A DNA stretch of 64,000 bases, from assembly GCA_021298435.1 (NCBI GenBank), contig JAJTFJ010000005.1:62001-126000 (forward strand). The letters run 5' to 3'. The notes beneath the pieces were generated by a model. That model saw only the letters and a program-made list of their open reading frames with translations. It was not told the DNA's origin and ran no database searches. The stretch comes from Ilumatobacteraceae bacterium. Its GTDB lineage: Bacteria; Actinomycetota; Acidimicrobiia; Acidimicrobiales; Ilumatobacteraceae. Positions 50,064 to 58,663 of this stretch are shown piece by piece. The position numbers and the translations under genes are program-made. The number at the start of each line of letters is the position of its first letter. Position 1 is the stretch's first letter.

Positions 50064-51068
50064 GTGCGAGTTCTTGCAGCGGCTGACAAATTCAAGGGCA
50101 CCGCCAGCGCCGCACAGATCTGCGCCGCAATTGGGCACGCGTGTTGGGCGCTCAATATCGATTGCACCGAGATACCCATGGCTGATGGTGGCGAGGGAAC
50201 GCTTGATGTTCTCGGTGGACCCAACCGCACCACTCTCGTGACAGGACCATTAGGCCAACCAGTCGAAGCAGCATGGCGACTGCATCGAGGCGTTGCAGTT
50301 ATTGAGATGGCTCGTGCGTCGGGACTCACTCTCGCCGGTGGTCCAGCAAAGAACGACCCACTCAATGCCACAACACAAGGTGTGGGTGAACTGATTGACA
50401 CAGCACTGAACGCAGGCGCAAGGAAAATCATCGTGTGCCTCGGTGGTTCTGCCACAACAGATGGTGGTCTTGGCGCGCTGAAAGCCATCGGCACACCTGC
50501 ACGACTCCTTGCAGTTGAATTCCTCGTTGCGTGCGATGTAGACACGTTGTTCACCGATGCAGCGAAAGTCTTTGCGCCACAAAAAGGTGCAACTCCTGCG
50601 CAAGTAGGAATGCTGACTGGTCGACTCGAACAACTCGCGCAGCGTTATGAGCGCGACTACGGCATCAACGTTGCGCGCATGCCTGGCAGTGGCGCTGCGG
50701 GTGGCCTTGCAGGCGGCCTTGCTGCACTCGGCGCAAAACTCATTCCTGGCTTTGACATCGTGGCTGAAGAGAATGGCTTTGATGAGGCCGTGAAGGAACA
50801 CGACATTGTCATCACCGGTGAAGGTTTACTTGACGACACCAGCTTCGATGGCAAAGTCGTCGGGTCGGTATTTGATTACGCACAAGATGCAAAGAAGCGC
50901 ACACTTGCAATTGTGGGCGATATCGATGAAGCAATGGACGCATCATTGCGAGCAGAGATCGAAACAATCAGCATCACTGAAATGTTTGGTACCGAGATGG
51001 CGTTACAACAGGTGTTGCGTTGTGTCGAAGACGCCACAACTGACGTTCTCAAAAAACTTCGTTCCTAA
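50064..51068 (+). CDS. Glycerate kinase (GlxK/GarK family)
   Basis: 334 residues, GTG start at 50064. Family features: N-terminal AADKFKGTASAAQICAAI, PMADGGEGTLDVL, GLGALKAIG region after LGGSATTDGG, and GSGAAGGLAGGLAALGA. C-terminal VITGEGLLDDTSFDGKVVGSV completes the signature. It phosphorylates D-glycerate to 2- or 3-phosphoglycerate, linking glyoxylate or serine breakdown to glycolysis. The N-terminal region of about 40 residues (after KAIG, where LGARLLD is usual) is shorter than typical members of about 375 residues. Divergent from the amidase; 34 bp between the starts. Confidence 0.92.
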   Translation: MRVLAAADKFKGTASAAQICAAIGHACWALNIDCTEIPMADGGEGTLDVLGGPNRTTLVTGPLGQPVEAAWRLHRGVAVIEMARASGLTLAGGPAKNDPLNATTQGVGELIDTALNAGARKIIVCLGGSATTDGGLGALKAIGTPARLLAVEFLVACDVDTLFTDAAKVFAPQKGATPAQVGMLTGRLEQLAQRYERDYGINVARMPGSGAAGGLAGGLAALGAKLIPGFDIVAEENGFDEAVKEHDIVITGEGLLDDTSFDGKVVGSVFDYAQDAKKRTLAIVGDIDEAMDASLRAEIETISITEMFGTEMALQQVLRCVEDATTDVLKKLRS

Positions 51069-51070
51069 CG

Positions 51071-51091
51071 TGTGTCGCTTCTAGCGACACA
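51071..51091. terminator. Perfect 9-bp hairpin between convergent genes
   Basis: TGTGTCGCT-TCT-AGCGACACA, located 2 bp after the glycerate kinase stop and 13 bp before the LytR_C gene's end. Strong stem and 3-nt loop but no following T-run on either strand. Likely a bidirectional 3'-end structure. Confidence 0.6.
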
Positions 51092-51104
51092 GCATCAACA
51101 AAAA

Positions 51105-51710
51105 CTATTGCTGAGGAACTGTGGTGGTTGCAGCGATGCCGTTCGGACCGCCTTCAGCACCAGCAAGTGGCTTGTTTGAAAGGTCTGTGCCCAAAAGAAT
51201 CAGAACGCATGCTTCGCCGATGTTGCCATCTTCCAATGGAACAGGGTTAGGCATTGGCCCAAGATCAACATTGCCGCCAAGAACTGCTGCAACATTTTGC
51301 GCATTGGCTTCACAGCCCACGGTGTAATACACGCCGGTCTTCAAACGCTTCGCTGTACCAGGAGCCACGTTCTTTGCTTCGGGCACTACGTATCCACGTG
51401 CCTGCAAACGACCAGTCATGTCGCCGGCACTGCCTGCGATACCCGATGCGTTCGCAACCTGGATCTTGAAGCCCATGATGTTGAACGGTGCGGTGGACGA
51501 TGACGAGTTCGGGTCGGTGGTTCCACCGCCAGGAACCGTGACTTCCGGTGCCTTGGTGGCAGGGGTGACACTGGTGCCACCATCTGCGCGCACATCGCGA
51601 AGGATGAGGAATCCGAGAAGGAGTGCGACCACCGCAACGGCTGCGCCAAGGCTGCCGTTCGAGGCTGATGGAAGTGAGGGGCGGGATCCGCGGGGGCGTT
51701 GCTGGCTCAT
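51105..51710 (-). CDS. LytR C-terminal domain (LytR_C) membrane-anchored protein
   Basis: 201 residues from ATG 51710, preceded by GGAGG on the minus strand. One transmembrane helix (LGAAVAVVALLLGFLIL, about 21-37), a Pro/Thr/Ser linker, and a LytR_C domain: IQVANASGIAGSAGDMTGRLQARGYVVPEAKNV. The domain also occurs at the end of LytR-CpsA-Psr cell-wall ligases; here it stands alone without a catalytic LCP domain. The end is Gly/Thr-rich. Probable cell-envelope role. It follows tRNA-Thr by about 100 bp on the same strand. Confidence 0.85.
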   Translation of the reverse strand: MSQQRPRGSRPSLPSASNGSLGAAVAVVALLLGFLILRDVRADGGTSVTPATKAPEVTVPGGGTTDPNSSSSTAPFNIMGFKIQVANASGIAGSAGDMTGRLQARGYVVPEAKNVAPGTAKRLKTGVYYTVGCEANAQNVAAVLGGNVDLGPMPNPVPLEDGNIGEACVLILLGTDLSNKPLAGAEGGPNGIAATTTVPQQ

Positions 51711-51810
51711 AAGAAAAGGTCCTCCGTATTGGAAAAGGAGATATCCACACCGTAGTGGGCGGGTGTACAGGGCGTGGGCCACCGCAGTAAACCCTTATAT
51801 ATCAGGCAAA

Positions 51811-51885
51811 TGGAGCCGGGTGTGGGGGTTGAACCCACGGCCTACGCATTACAAGTGCGTTGCTCTACCACTGAGCTAACCCGGC
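51811..51885 (-). tRNA. tRNA-Thr (TGT), CCA encoded
   Basis: 75-nt minus-strand cloverleaf. Acceptor GCCGGGT/ACCCGGC, discriminator T, encoded CCA. Anticodon TGT in the loop CTTGTAA. D-arm TTAGCTCAGTGGTAGAGC and T-arm GTGGGTTCAACCCCCAC are standard. It lies 13 bp downstream of rlmB's stop on the same strand, and may be processed from that transcript. Confidence 0.96.
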
Positions 51886-51898
51886 GAGGTCTCTCAGC

Positions 51899-52969
51899 CT
51901 AGGCGCGTCCAGCCATTCGCACACGGGTCACTTCATAAGTGGCCAGCGCAGCTGCTGCCGAGACATTGAGAGAAGACACTTGGCCCAGCATGGGGATGCC
52001 CACGATGGTGTCGCAACGGTCCTTCACCAGGCGGGACAAGCCCGTGCCCTCAGACCCCAGAACGATGCAGATGCCCTCGTTGGCCAACTTGCCGATGTCA
52101 AACAAGGTGTTGGTGCTCGAGTCATCAAGACCGACAACCCAAATGCCCTTGTCCTTCATCTGCTGAATGGCAGTGGGCAGGCCTGACACAAGAGTCATGG
52201 GCACATGCTCAACTGCTCCGGCTGATGCCTTTGCCACGGTAGGAGTCACGTGCACTGCACGATGCTTTGGCAACACCACACCTGTCACGCCTGCACCATC
52301 GCAACAACGCAAGAGAGCACCGAGATTGCCGGGGTCGGTCACGCCATCAACGGCGACCAAGAATGGTGCGACACCATTGTGCGTCTTCAACATGTCGGCA
52401 AACGATGCCTCTTCCAGTTGATCAGCAAACGCGATGATTCCTTGCGGTGCTTCGCTGCGCGCTGTGTCTTCCAATGTACGACGAGCAACTTCAAGAATGG
52501 GAACACGTTGTGCGTGTGCGATTTGTTCGATGTCATCAAGAATCGGTGCAGCATCGATGTCGGATGCCATCCAGATCTCGCGGATCTTGCGCTTCTGACC
52601 AATCAACAATTCACGAACTGCTTGACGACCTTCTACTTGTTCTCCACCGAGACCTTTTGCAACAGGTGCATTACGACGTGGTGCTTCACCGCGACGACCA
52701 CCAGGAAGTGGAGCCGAACGACGAGCCTTTGGGCGCGGAGCATCATCGCGCGAGAACGAAGCAGCACTGCGTGATGCACCACCGGCACCAGCACCCTTGC
52801 TGCGCGACACAACACCGCGAGATGCAGCAGCGCCACTGCGAGGTGCAGCAGCCTTCTTTGCTGCTGGCTTGCTTCCGGCGCGGCTGTTTGTATTGCGTCC
52901 ACCAGCGGGACGTCCTGGAGGTCCGAGGTTGACCTTTGCCTTGGGCTTATTCGATTTGCGTGCGGCCAT
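51899..52969 (-). CDS. rlmB: 23S rRNA (guanosine-2'-O)-methyltransferase RlmB (SpoU/TrmH family)
   Basis: 356 residues. The first 100 or so are Lys/Arg/Ala/Gly/Ser-rich low-complexity sequence (a basic RNA-binding tail common in actinobacterial homologues). Then comes a substrate-binding domain starting EQVEGRQAVRELL, and the SPOUT catalytic domain: motif 1 DGVTDPGNLGALLR, motif 2 IVLGSEGTGL and motif 3 IPMLGQVSSLNVSAAAALA (the trefoil knot for SAM). It methylates the 2'-OH of G2251 (E. coli numbering) in the P-loop. It starts 2 bp after the ispF stop, so it belongs to the ispD-ispF-rlmB operon. Confidence 0.95.
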   Translation of the reverse strand: MAARKSNKPKAKVNLGPPGRPAGGRNTNSRAGSKPAAKKAAAPRSGAAASRGVVSRSKGAGAGGASRSAASFSRDDAPRPKARRSAPLPGGRRGEAPRRNAPVAKGLGGEQVEGRQAVRELLIGQKRKIREIWMASDIDAAPILDDIEQIAHAQRVPILEVARRTLEDTARSEAPQGIIAFADQLEEASFADMLKTHNGVAPFLVAVDGVTDPGNLGALLRCCDGAGVTGVVLPKHRAVHVTPTVAKASAGAVEHVPMTLVSGLPTAIQQMKDKGIWVVGLDDSSTNTLFDIGKLANEGICIVLGSEGTGLSRLVKDRCDTIVGIPMLGQVSSLNVSAAAALATYEVTRVRMAGRA

Positions 52970-52971
52970 GG

Positions 52972-53460
52972 CTATGACTCCTTGATAATGACGGCTGATG
53001 CGAAGCAGGCAATGCCCTCGCTGCGTCCGATCGCCCCCAGGCCTTCAGCGCGTCGTCCCTTAACAGAAACGGGTGCACCGACGGCTTTGGAAAGCAGGGT
53101 CACCATTGTGTCGCGAGATGGAGCAATTCGTGGCGATTCGCACACAACACTGCAGTCAACATTGCCAATTCTCCAGCCCGCGGCGGTCACTTTGGCCGCA
53201 ACATCACGCAAAATGGCCAATGAGTCCGCGCCCTTCCATGCTGGATCGGTATCTGGATAGTGCTGCCCAATATCTCCGAGCCCAGCCGCACCCAAGAGAG
53301 CATCAGCTGCTGCATGAGCAATCACATCGGCGTCGCTGTGCCCCACCAACACTCGCTCACCAGGAAACGGAACGCCACCCAAGATGAGCACGCGACCTTC
53401 AATGGGTGCATCAGCGAATTTGTGGATGTCGAACCCTTGGCCAACTCGAACATCAATCAT
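52972..53460 (-). CDS. ispF: 2-C-methyl-D-erythritol 2,4-cyclodiphosphate synthase
   Basis: 162 residues. Zinc ligands Asp and His in GFDIH and His in GHSDADVIAHAAADALLGAAGLGDIGQHYPDTD are intact, so the MEP-pathway cyclisation of CDP-ME-2-phosphate is expected. The nucleotide-binding segment is altered: where most IspF proteins have VKATTTE, this one has VKGRRAE, keeping the Glu but not the Thr residues. The following GLGAIGRSEGIACFASAV is normal. It starts on the last base of the ispD stop (TGATG, 1-nt overlap), giving tight coupling of the two MEP enzymes. Confidence 0.95.
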   Translation of the reverse strand: MIDVRVGQGFDIHKFADAPIEGRVLILGGVPFPGERVLVGHSDADVIAHAAADALLGAAGLGDIGQHYPDTDPAWKGADSLAILRDVAAKVTAAGWRIGNVDCSVVCESPRIAPSRDTMVTLLSKAVGAPVSVKGRRAEGLGAIGRSEGIACFASAVIIKES

Positions 53461-54110
53461 CAGACTTCACCTCGTAACAAATAGTTGGCGTGCGCATTCG
53501 CCCATTCCAAATCTTCACGCGTTGTGATCTTGCGATTCACAACTTCGCCCTCCACCACGATGACTTCGCCGGCAATCTTTTCGATCAAGGTCGCGTCATC
53601 GGTTCCTTCACCGCCACTTGCGTGAGCTTTGCGAAGCGCTTCGGCACGAAACGCCTGAGGAGTTTGGATGGCACGAAGGGTCTCGCGATGCAAAGTGCTT
53701 GTCACGACGTTCGATGCATTCACTTGTTTGATGGTGTCGACAACAGAGACACCTGGCACAGCTCCGGCCGCTCCATCAACGACCGCAGAAATCACATGTT
53801 GGTAGACCGCCGGACTAGCAAACGGGCGTGCGGCGTCGTGCACCAAAACGATTGTTGCTTCGGGAGGAACCGCGGCAAGACCCTTGCGCACTGATTCACT
53901 GCGTGTTTTGCCACCTTCCACTTCGTTTTCGCCATGTGCTTGTCCCTCGGGCAACACGGTGATGACACCAACGGAATGTTTTGACGCCCCCTCAACAGCC
54001 CAGTCCACGATTTTCTTCCCGCCGATGAGTTCAAATTGTTTTGCACTGCCAAAACGGAGGCCTGAACCTGCCGCTACGACAATTGTCCACACAGTTTCAT
54101 TTTCAGCCAT
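53460..54110 (-). CDS. ispD: 2-C-methyl-D-erythritol 4-phosphate cytidylyltransferase
   Basis: 216 residues. The CTP-binding loop IVVAAGSGLRFGSAKQF (with the conserved Arg and Lys), VHDAARPFASPAVYQHVI, AVPGVSVVDTIKQV, RETLRAIQTPQAFRAEAL and GTDDATLIE are the successive IspD signatures. It makes CDP-methylerythritol in isoprenoid synthesis. First gene of the ispD-ispF-rlmB operon; 29 bp from the divergent Crp-family gene. In many actinobacteria carD precedes ispD, but here a cyclic-nucleotide-type regulator does. Confidence 0.96.
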   Translation of the reverse strand: MAENETVWTIVVAAGSGLRFGSAKQFELIGGKKIVDWAVEGASKHSVGVITVLPEGQAHGENEVEGGKTRSESVRKGLAAVPPEATIVLVHDAARPFASPAVYQHVISAVVDGAAGAVPGVSVVDTIKQVNASNVVTSTLHRETLRAIQTPQAFRAEALRKAHASGGEGTDDATLIEKIAGEVIVVEGEVVNRKITTREDLEWANAHANYLLRGEV

Positions 54111-54139
54111 GCCCGAAGGGTAGTACGGTCAGAATTGCT

Positions 54140-54805
54140 ATGGCACACGAACAAGTTCTCGCTGAAACAGAATTCTTCGCAGAGGCACCTCTCGAATTAC
54201 TCGCCCCCATTGCTGCTGCAGGCAAAGTGCGCGAGTTAGTGCGCGGAGATGTCCTCTTTGAAGTAGGTGACGAGCCCGACAGTATTTATGTCGTTCTTTC
54301 TGGTCGTATTGCAATTGCGATTGGTAATCGTCCGTTCGATCATCGCGAGAGCGTGATTGCACTCATGGATGAAGGCGACCTCTTCGGTGACATGGGCATG
54401 CTCGACAAGAGCCCACGATCCGCGGGTGCACGTTCACTCGAAGCATCCACAGTTCTTGAGATTCCATACTCTGCAGTGATTGAACAACTCAACAAGTCAA
54501 GCGACTTGTTGTGGAATGTCATCCGCATGCTCAGCCGTCGTCTTCGTGCAATGGACCAAGCACTTGCAGACAGCGTCTTCCTCGATGTCACCGGTCGTAC
54601 CGCGAAGCGTCTCTTGGAATTGTCAGGCGGCAAAGATGAGTTCACGTTGCCAGTCACTCAAGAAGAACTCGCCGGCATGGTGGGCGCGTCTCGTGAGCGC
54701 GTGAACAAAGCAATCGCAAGTTTCATCAAGCTTCACTGGTTGGAGCAGAGCGAGCGCACGTATCACATTATTGATCGTGCAAAATTGGAACAGCGCGCAA
54801 TTTAG
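54140..54805 (+). CDS. Crp/Fnr-family transcriptional regulator
   Basis: 221 residues from ATG 54140; frame upstream to 54041 overlaps ispD. A cyclic-nucleotide-binding domain (ELVRGDVLFEVGDEPDSIYVVLSGRIAIA; FGDMGMLDKSPRSAGARSLE, with the phosphate-binding Gly-Asp/Arg positions of the cassette) is followed by the dimer helix and a winged helix-turn-helix TQEELAGMVGASRERVNKAIASF. The recognition helix SRERVNKAIA is close to actinobacterial Crp/GlxR, whose effector is cAMP. It has its own terminator hairpin at 54811-54836. Likely a global carbon regulator, as in GlxR; not proven. Confidence 0.92.
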   Translation: MAHEQVLAETEFFAEAPLELLAPIAAAGKVRELVRGDVLFEVGDEPDSIYVVLSGRIAIAIGNRPFDHRESVIALMDEGDLFGDMGMLDKSPRSAGARSLEASTVLEIPYSAVIEQLNKSSDLLWNVIRMLSRRLRAMDQALADSVFLDVTGRTAKRLLELSGGKDEFTLPVTQEELAGMVGASRERVNKAIASFIKLHWLEQSERTYHIIDRAKLEQRAI

Positions 54806-54810
54806 CCTGT

Positions 54811-54836
54811 AAACATTGCGTTTTTGCAATGTTTTT
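54811..54836 (+). terminator. Rho-independent terminator of the Crp-family gene
   Basis: Stem AAACATTGC/GCAATGTTT (54811-54819 with 54826-54834), loop GTTTTT, followed by TT so that a T5 run closes the plus-strand transcript. It begins 5 bp after the Crp-family stop. Confidence 0.8.
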
Positions 54837-54841
54837 CACAA

Positions 54842-55504
54842 CTAACGCAGGGCGCTGAGTAGCCAGTCTTTTGTCTTTGCGTATGCATCGTCTGCGTCAC
54901 TTTTTCTGTATGACGGGCGCGACGCATCGTGTGCGAATGCGTGATTCGCTTCAGGGTAGAACGCAATCTGTGCACCTGTTGCACGCAACTGAGCGATGTC
55001 TGCTTCGGGCGTGTACGGGTCTTCTCCACCAAGGATTGCAAGAACGTTGTCTGCATACCCATTGATGAGACACGCAAGTGGTTCCACGTGCCCTGGGCCT
55101 TTCCATGCGGGTGGCATCACAATCATTCCGTAGAACGAAGCGATGCGAACGAAGCGCTCATTGAGTGCTGCCTTGAAGCAGTACATGCCGCCCATGCAAT
55201 ATCCGATGAGTCCAGTTGTTGCAGTCCCTAATGCATCGGCACCTTCCAACAAGTCACGCATGTTGTCGCTGTCGTTGAGTTGTGGCAGCACTGCAACACG
55301 ACTTTCAATCGACTCATCAACGCTCTTGCCGGGAAATGGTTCAACAGCGATTACAGACATTTCCCATTCACGTGAAAGCCGTTCCACCATTTCGTCATAT
55401 AAAGGTCGTAAACCGAAGATGTCGGGCGCAATGACAAGACCCATCTTCGGATTCGGGTGCTGAACCATGATCGCTTCGGTTCCTGAGGGCAAAGTGATGC
55501 GCAT
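54842..55504 (-). CDS. Dienelactone hydrolase family protein
   Basis: 220 residues from ATG 55504; the upstream frame to 55597 overlaps the divergent gene. Alpha/beta hydrolase with the dienelactone-hydrolase triad: nucleophile Cys in LIGYCMGGMYC (G-x-C-x-G), Asp in LGGEDPYTP and His in YPEANHAFAHD. APDIFGLRPLYDEMVERL and FYGMIVMPPAWKG are typical. Possible role is hydrolysis of lactones or esters from aromatic breakdown; the substrate is not readable. Confidence 0.9.
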   Translation of the reverse strand: MRITLPSGTEAIMVQHPNPKMGLVIAPDIFGLRPLYDEMVERLSREWEMSVIAVEPFPGKSVDESIESRVAVLPQLNDSDNMRDLLEGADALGTATTGLIGYCMGGMYCFKAALNERFVRIASFYGMIVMPPAWKGPGHVEPLACLINGYADNVLAILGGEDPYTPEADIAQLRATGAQIAFYPEANHAFAHDASRPSYRKSDADDAYAKTKDWLLSALR

Positions 55505-55588
55505 CTGCAAAGTATTGCCCAGCGGTGAGACCCTGGGTGAGACCTCAGGACCCTTCGTGGGTAAAGGGTTTTCCGCACTGTGCCCCGC

Positions 55589-56386
55589 ATGGCACACATA
55601 CCTACTTCCACTGCACAGCCCACCTCAGCCCCTTCCACATCTCCCCCACCTGACCAACTGGTCTGGACAACTGTTGGGGCAGGCCCCAGTCGCCAGATCA
55701 TCGATGAGTGGACTCGGTACGCCCGCCGGCCAGCCATTGTGCGTCACGTGAACTCATGGGGCTTCATGCCCCGCCAGATTGAGCATCTTGATGAGGTGCT
55801 GGAGCTCGCTGGTTTTGGTCGAGCGATTGATGACTCGGACGGTGATCAGTTTCTCTGGCACCTTGTTCGCGAAGCGGAACACGATGAGATCGCAGCTCGC
55901 ATCGTCCTTCATCGCATGATGCCGTCCATCATGAACATGGCACGTCGTCGCAGTCGGGTCTTCCAAGGTGGCCTAGAGATGGCAATCAACGATGCTGTTG
56001 GCACGGCGTGGATGATCATTCGAACATTCCCCCATCATCGACGACCTCGAAAAATTGCAGCCAACATTGCGAAGGACACTGAGTACTACGCGTTTGTTCG
56101 CCAACACCGCCTCAAGCGCGTGAGAGAACAACAGGTGGGAGATGAGATGTTGCAGGGAACCTATGAGTACCAACTCGCTCACGGCGATTCAGAGGACTTT
56201 GACAACGCCATGGCTGAAGCCGAAGAGAACGGCGTGAAGGCGCATCACATTGAATTATTGAATCGCCTTGCCAATGGCGAACACAGCAGAGATATCGCTG
56301 CAACTGAAGGAGTCTCAGCGCGCACTGTTCGTCAGTACCGCAAAGATGCAGTGGAAGAAGTCCGCCGCGTGTTGCTGAATGGCTGA
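55589..56386 (+). CDS. Sigma-factor-like protein with C-terminal helix-turn-helix
   Basis: 265 residues from ATG 55589. After a Pro/Thr/Ser-rich N-terminus, residues 80-165 (DQFLWHLVREAEHDEIAARIVLHRMMPSIMNMARRR) resemble sigma-70 region 2 in pattern, and residues 220-262 form a LuxR/sigma-4-type helix-turn-helix (LLNRLANGEHSRDIAATEGVSARTVRQYRKDAVEEVRRVL). It may be an atypical sigma factor or a transcription regulator; the region-2 match is weak, so the call is tentative. Its stop lies inside a tandem 8-bp repeat, and it is divergent from the dienelactone hydrolase gene. Confidence 0.65.
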   Translation: MAHIPTSTAQPTSAPSTSPPPDQLVWTTVGAGPSRQIIDEWTRYARRPAIVRHVNSWGFMPRQIEHLDEVLELAGFGRAIDDSDGDQFLWHLVREAEHDEIAARIVLHRMMPSIMNMARRRSRVFQGGLEMAINDAVGTAWMIIRTFPHHRRPRKIAANIAKDTEYYAFVRQHRLKRVREQQVGDEMLQGTYEYQLAHGDSEDFDNAMAEAEENGVKAHHIELLNRLANGEHSRDIAATEGVSARTVRQYRKDAVEEVRRVLLNG

Positions 56387-56410
56387 ATGGCTGAGTGGCT
56401 GAGTGGCTAA
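56371..56410. repeat. Tandem 8-bp repeat across a stop codon
   Basis: Five units: GTTGCTGA, ATGGCTGA, ATGGCTGA, GTGGCTGA, GTGGCTAA. The sigma-like gene stops in the second unit (TGA 56384-56386), and the array ends 6 bp before the copA stop on the other strand. Confidence 0.9.
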
Positions 56411-56416
56411 CGGTGA

Positions 56417-58663
56417 TTAGCGAGCAAGTTTGACGCGACGTAATCGCAAACTGTTGGTCACCACGAACACTGATGATGATGCCATCGCCAAACCAGCCCA
56501 CATCGGGTTCAATCGCCCAGTCGCAGCAAGTGGAATCGCTGCAACGTTGTACGCAAAAGCCCAGAAGACATTGGTGCGAATCGTGCGCAATGTAGCTCGC
56601 GACAAAAGAATTGCATCGGGCACGGAACGAAGGTCTCCGTTGACGATGGTGAGATCACTGGCTTGCATGGCAACGTCAGTGCCGCCACCCATTGCAATAC
56701 CCACATCAGCCTGTGCAAGTGCAGCAGCGTCATTTACGCCATCACCCACCATGGCGACGGCATAGCCGCGCTCTTGCAAGTCCTTCACCACCGCGACTTT
56801 TTCATCGGGCATCACGCCTGCATACAGGTGGTGTTCGTCAATGTCGATACCCACTGACAATGCGATGGCTTCTGCAGTTGCTTTGTTGTCGCCCGTGAGC
56901 AACACCGGCGCAAGGCCCATCAACTTCAGCGCTGCAATTGCTTCAGCACTTGTCGGCTTTGGCTGATCAGATACACAGAGAACAGCATTCGCACGGCCAT
57001 CCCAACTCACGAGAACTGCGGTTTGCCCATCAGCACGGGCTGAGGCAAGGGCTTCCTTCAAAGAACTTGGGATGATCACAAGTCGGTTGGTGAACATCTC
57101 TTCACGTCCGACCAGCACGATGACGCCACCGATACGACCAGCAGCACCCACACCGGGCATTGCTTCAAACTCATCAAGTTTCGGCAGTTCGCCTAACTCG
57201 GCTTCAGCTGCGTTCACGATGGCGCGCGCAATCGGGTGCTCACTGCCCTTTTCAATTGCAGCTGCGTAGCGCAAGGCAGATTCCCGCGAGACACCTTCCG
57301 CACACACAACGTTGGCAAGCGCCATTGCACCAGTGGTCACTGTGCCGGTTTTATCGAGGACCACAGTGTCGATACGGCGCGTGCTCTGCAAAACATCAAT
57401 GCCTTTAATCACGATGCCCATCTGGGCGGCACGACCACTACCGACCATGAGTGCTGTTGGAGTTGCGAGTCCGAGTGCACATGGACACGCGATGATGAGA
57501 ACAGCAACCGCAGCGGTGAAGGCTTTTTCAACATCTCCGTCGATAATGAGCCACGCAGCCAAGGTGGCTGCACTAATTGCAAAGACAACCGGCACAAAAA
57601 TAGAAGCGACCTTGTCGGCGACTTTTTGCACAGGCGCTTTCGTGGCCTGCGCATCACGCACCAATTTGGCCATGCGCGCAAAGGTCGTTTCGCCACCCAC
57701 ACGAGTTGCACGCACCAGTAATCGGCCATTTTGGTTCACCGTCGCGGACGTGACATTGTCGCCAACAACGACATCGACAGGAACGCTTTCACCCGTGATC
57801 ATGCTTGCATCGATGCTGGATGTGCCTTCTTCAACAACACCGTCTGCTGCGATTTTTTCACCGGGGCGCACCACCAGAATGTCACCTTCGCGCACCACCG
57901 ATGCAGGAATAGAGACTTCCTCCCCATCGCGCAATACGGTGGCGTACTTTGCACCCATTGCAAGGAGCGACCGCAATGCATCACCCGCAGAGTTTTTCGC
58001 GCGCATCTCGAGATAGCGACCGAGGAGAATAAAAGCCGTGACGGTGGCGCCTACTTCGAAGTACACATGGGCAGTGCCTGCGTGCGTCATCGTTAATCCG
58101 TCATGCACCATGGTCTCGTCTAGGGCATTCCCCCATACAAGTACCCAGATGCTCCAGAGCATCGCTGCAATCACGCCTACAGAGATCAATGTGTCCATTG
58201 TGGTGGTGCCATGACGAGCGTTTTTGAATGCTGCTTTATGGAATGGCCATGCACCCCACGTTGCAACGGGCAGCGACAATGCCATTGCCCACCATTGCCA
58301 GCCACTGAATTGCCACGGCATGATCATGCTGAGCGCAACAACAGGAATTGATAGTGCGACAGAGAAGTAGAGACGAATACGAGCCTGACGAAGTCGCGCC
58401 TCGAGGTCGTCATCAAACGGTGTGTCATCAACAACTCGTGCGCCATAACCGGCATCAACGACCGCCTGAATGAGAGCGGACTGTTCAAGCGATGTTCCGT
58501 CGTATGCGACCATCGCGGATTCTGTTGCGTAGTTAACAGCAGCTTCCACACCGTCAATGCCGTTGAGTGTCTTTTCAATGCGTGCAGCACATGCCCCACA
58601 GGTCATGCCTTGAAGAGCTAGTTCAACTTCAACAATGGATTCGGGGGGAACCACGACGCTCAT
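56417..58663 (-). CDS. copA: Copper-translocating P1B-type ATPase
   Basis: 748 residues. One N-terminal heavy-metal domain with [12 protein letters not shown] (Cys22 and Cys25), then the P1B core: CPC at 393-395 in [17 protein letters not shown] at about 290, DKTGT at 437-441, SEHPIA with the HP dipeptide, and [26 protein letters not shown]. The CPC motif and the final helix motifs ([12 protein letters not shown], [15 protein letters not shown]) fit Cu(I) export. It couples ATP hydrolysis to copper efflux across the cell membrane. No CsoR or CopZ gene is adjacent. It overlaps the enoyl-CoA hydratase gene by 4 nt. Confidence 0.96.
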   Translation of the reverse strand: MSVVVPPESIVEVELALQGMTCGACAARIEKTLNGIDGVEAAVNYATESAMVAYDGTSLEQSALIQAVVDAGYGARVVDDTPFDDDLEARLRQARIRLYFSVALSIPVVALSMIMPWQFSGWQWWAMALSLPVATWGAWPFHKAAFKNARHGTTTMDTLISVGVIAAMLWSIWVLVWGNALDETMVHDGLTMTHAGTAHVYFEVGATVTAFILLGRYLEMRAKNSAGDALRSLLAMGAKYATVLRDGEEVSIPASVVREGDILVVRPGEKIAADGVVEEGTSSIDASMITGESVPVDVVVGDNVTSATVNQNGRLLVRATRVGGETTFARMAKLVRDAQATKAPVQKVADKVASIFVPVVFAISAATLAAWLIIDGDVEKAFTAAVAVLIIACPCALGLATPTALMVGSGRAAQMGIVIKGIDVLQSTRRIDTVVLDKTGTVTTGAMALANVVCAEGVSRESALRYAAAIEKGSEHPIARAIVNAAEAELGELPKLDEFEAMPGVGAAGRIGGVIVLVGREEMFTNRLVIIPSSLKEALASARADGQTAVLVSWDGRANAVLCVSDQPKPTSAEAIAALKLMGLAPVLLTGDNKATAEAIALSVGIDIDEHHLYAGVMPDEKVAVVKDLQERGYAVAMVGDGVNDAAALAQADVGIAMGGGTDVAMQASDLTIVNGDLRSVPDAILLSRATLRTIRTNVFWAFAYNVAAIPLAATGRLNPMWAGLAMASSSVFVVTNSLRLRRVKLAR

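Noticed and set aside
50030..50554. Upstream extension of the second amidase
   Set aside because: Lies antisense to glycerate kinase; amidase homology starts only after ATG 50029.
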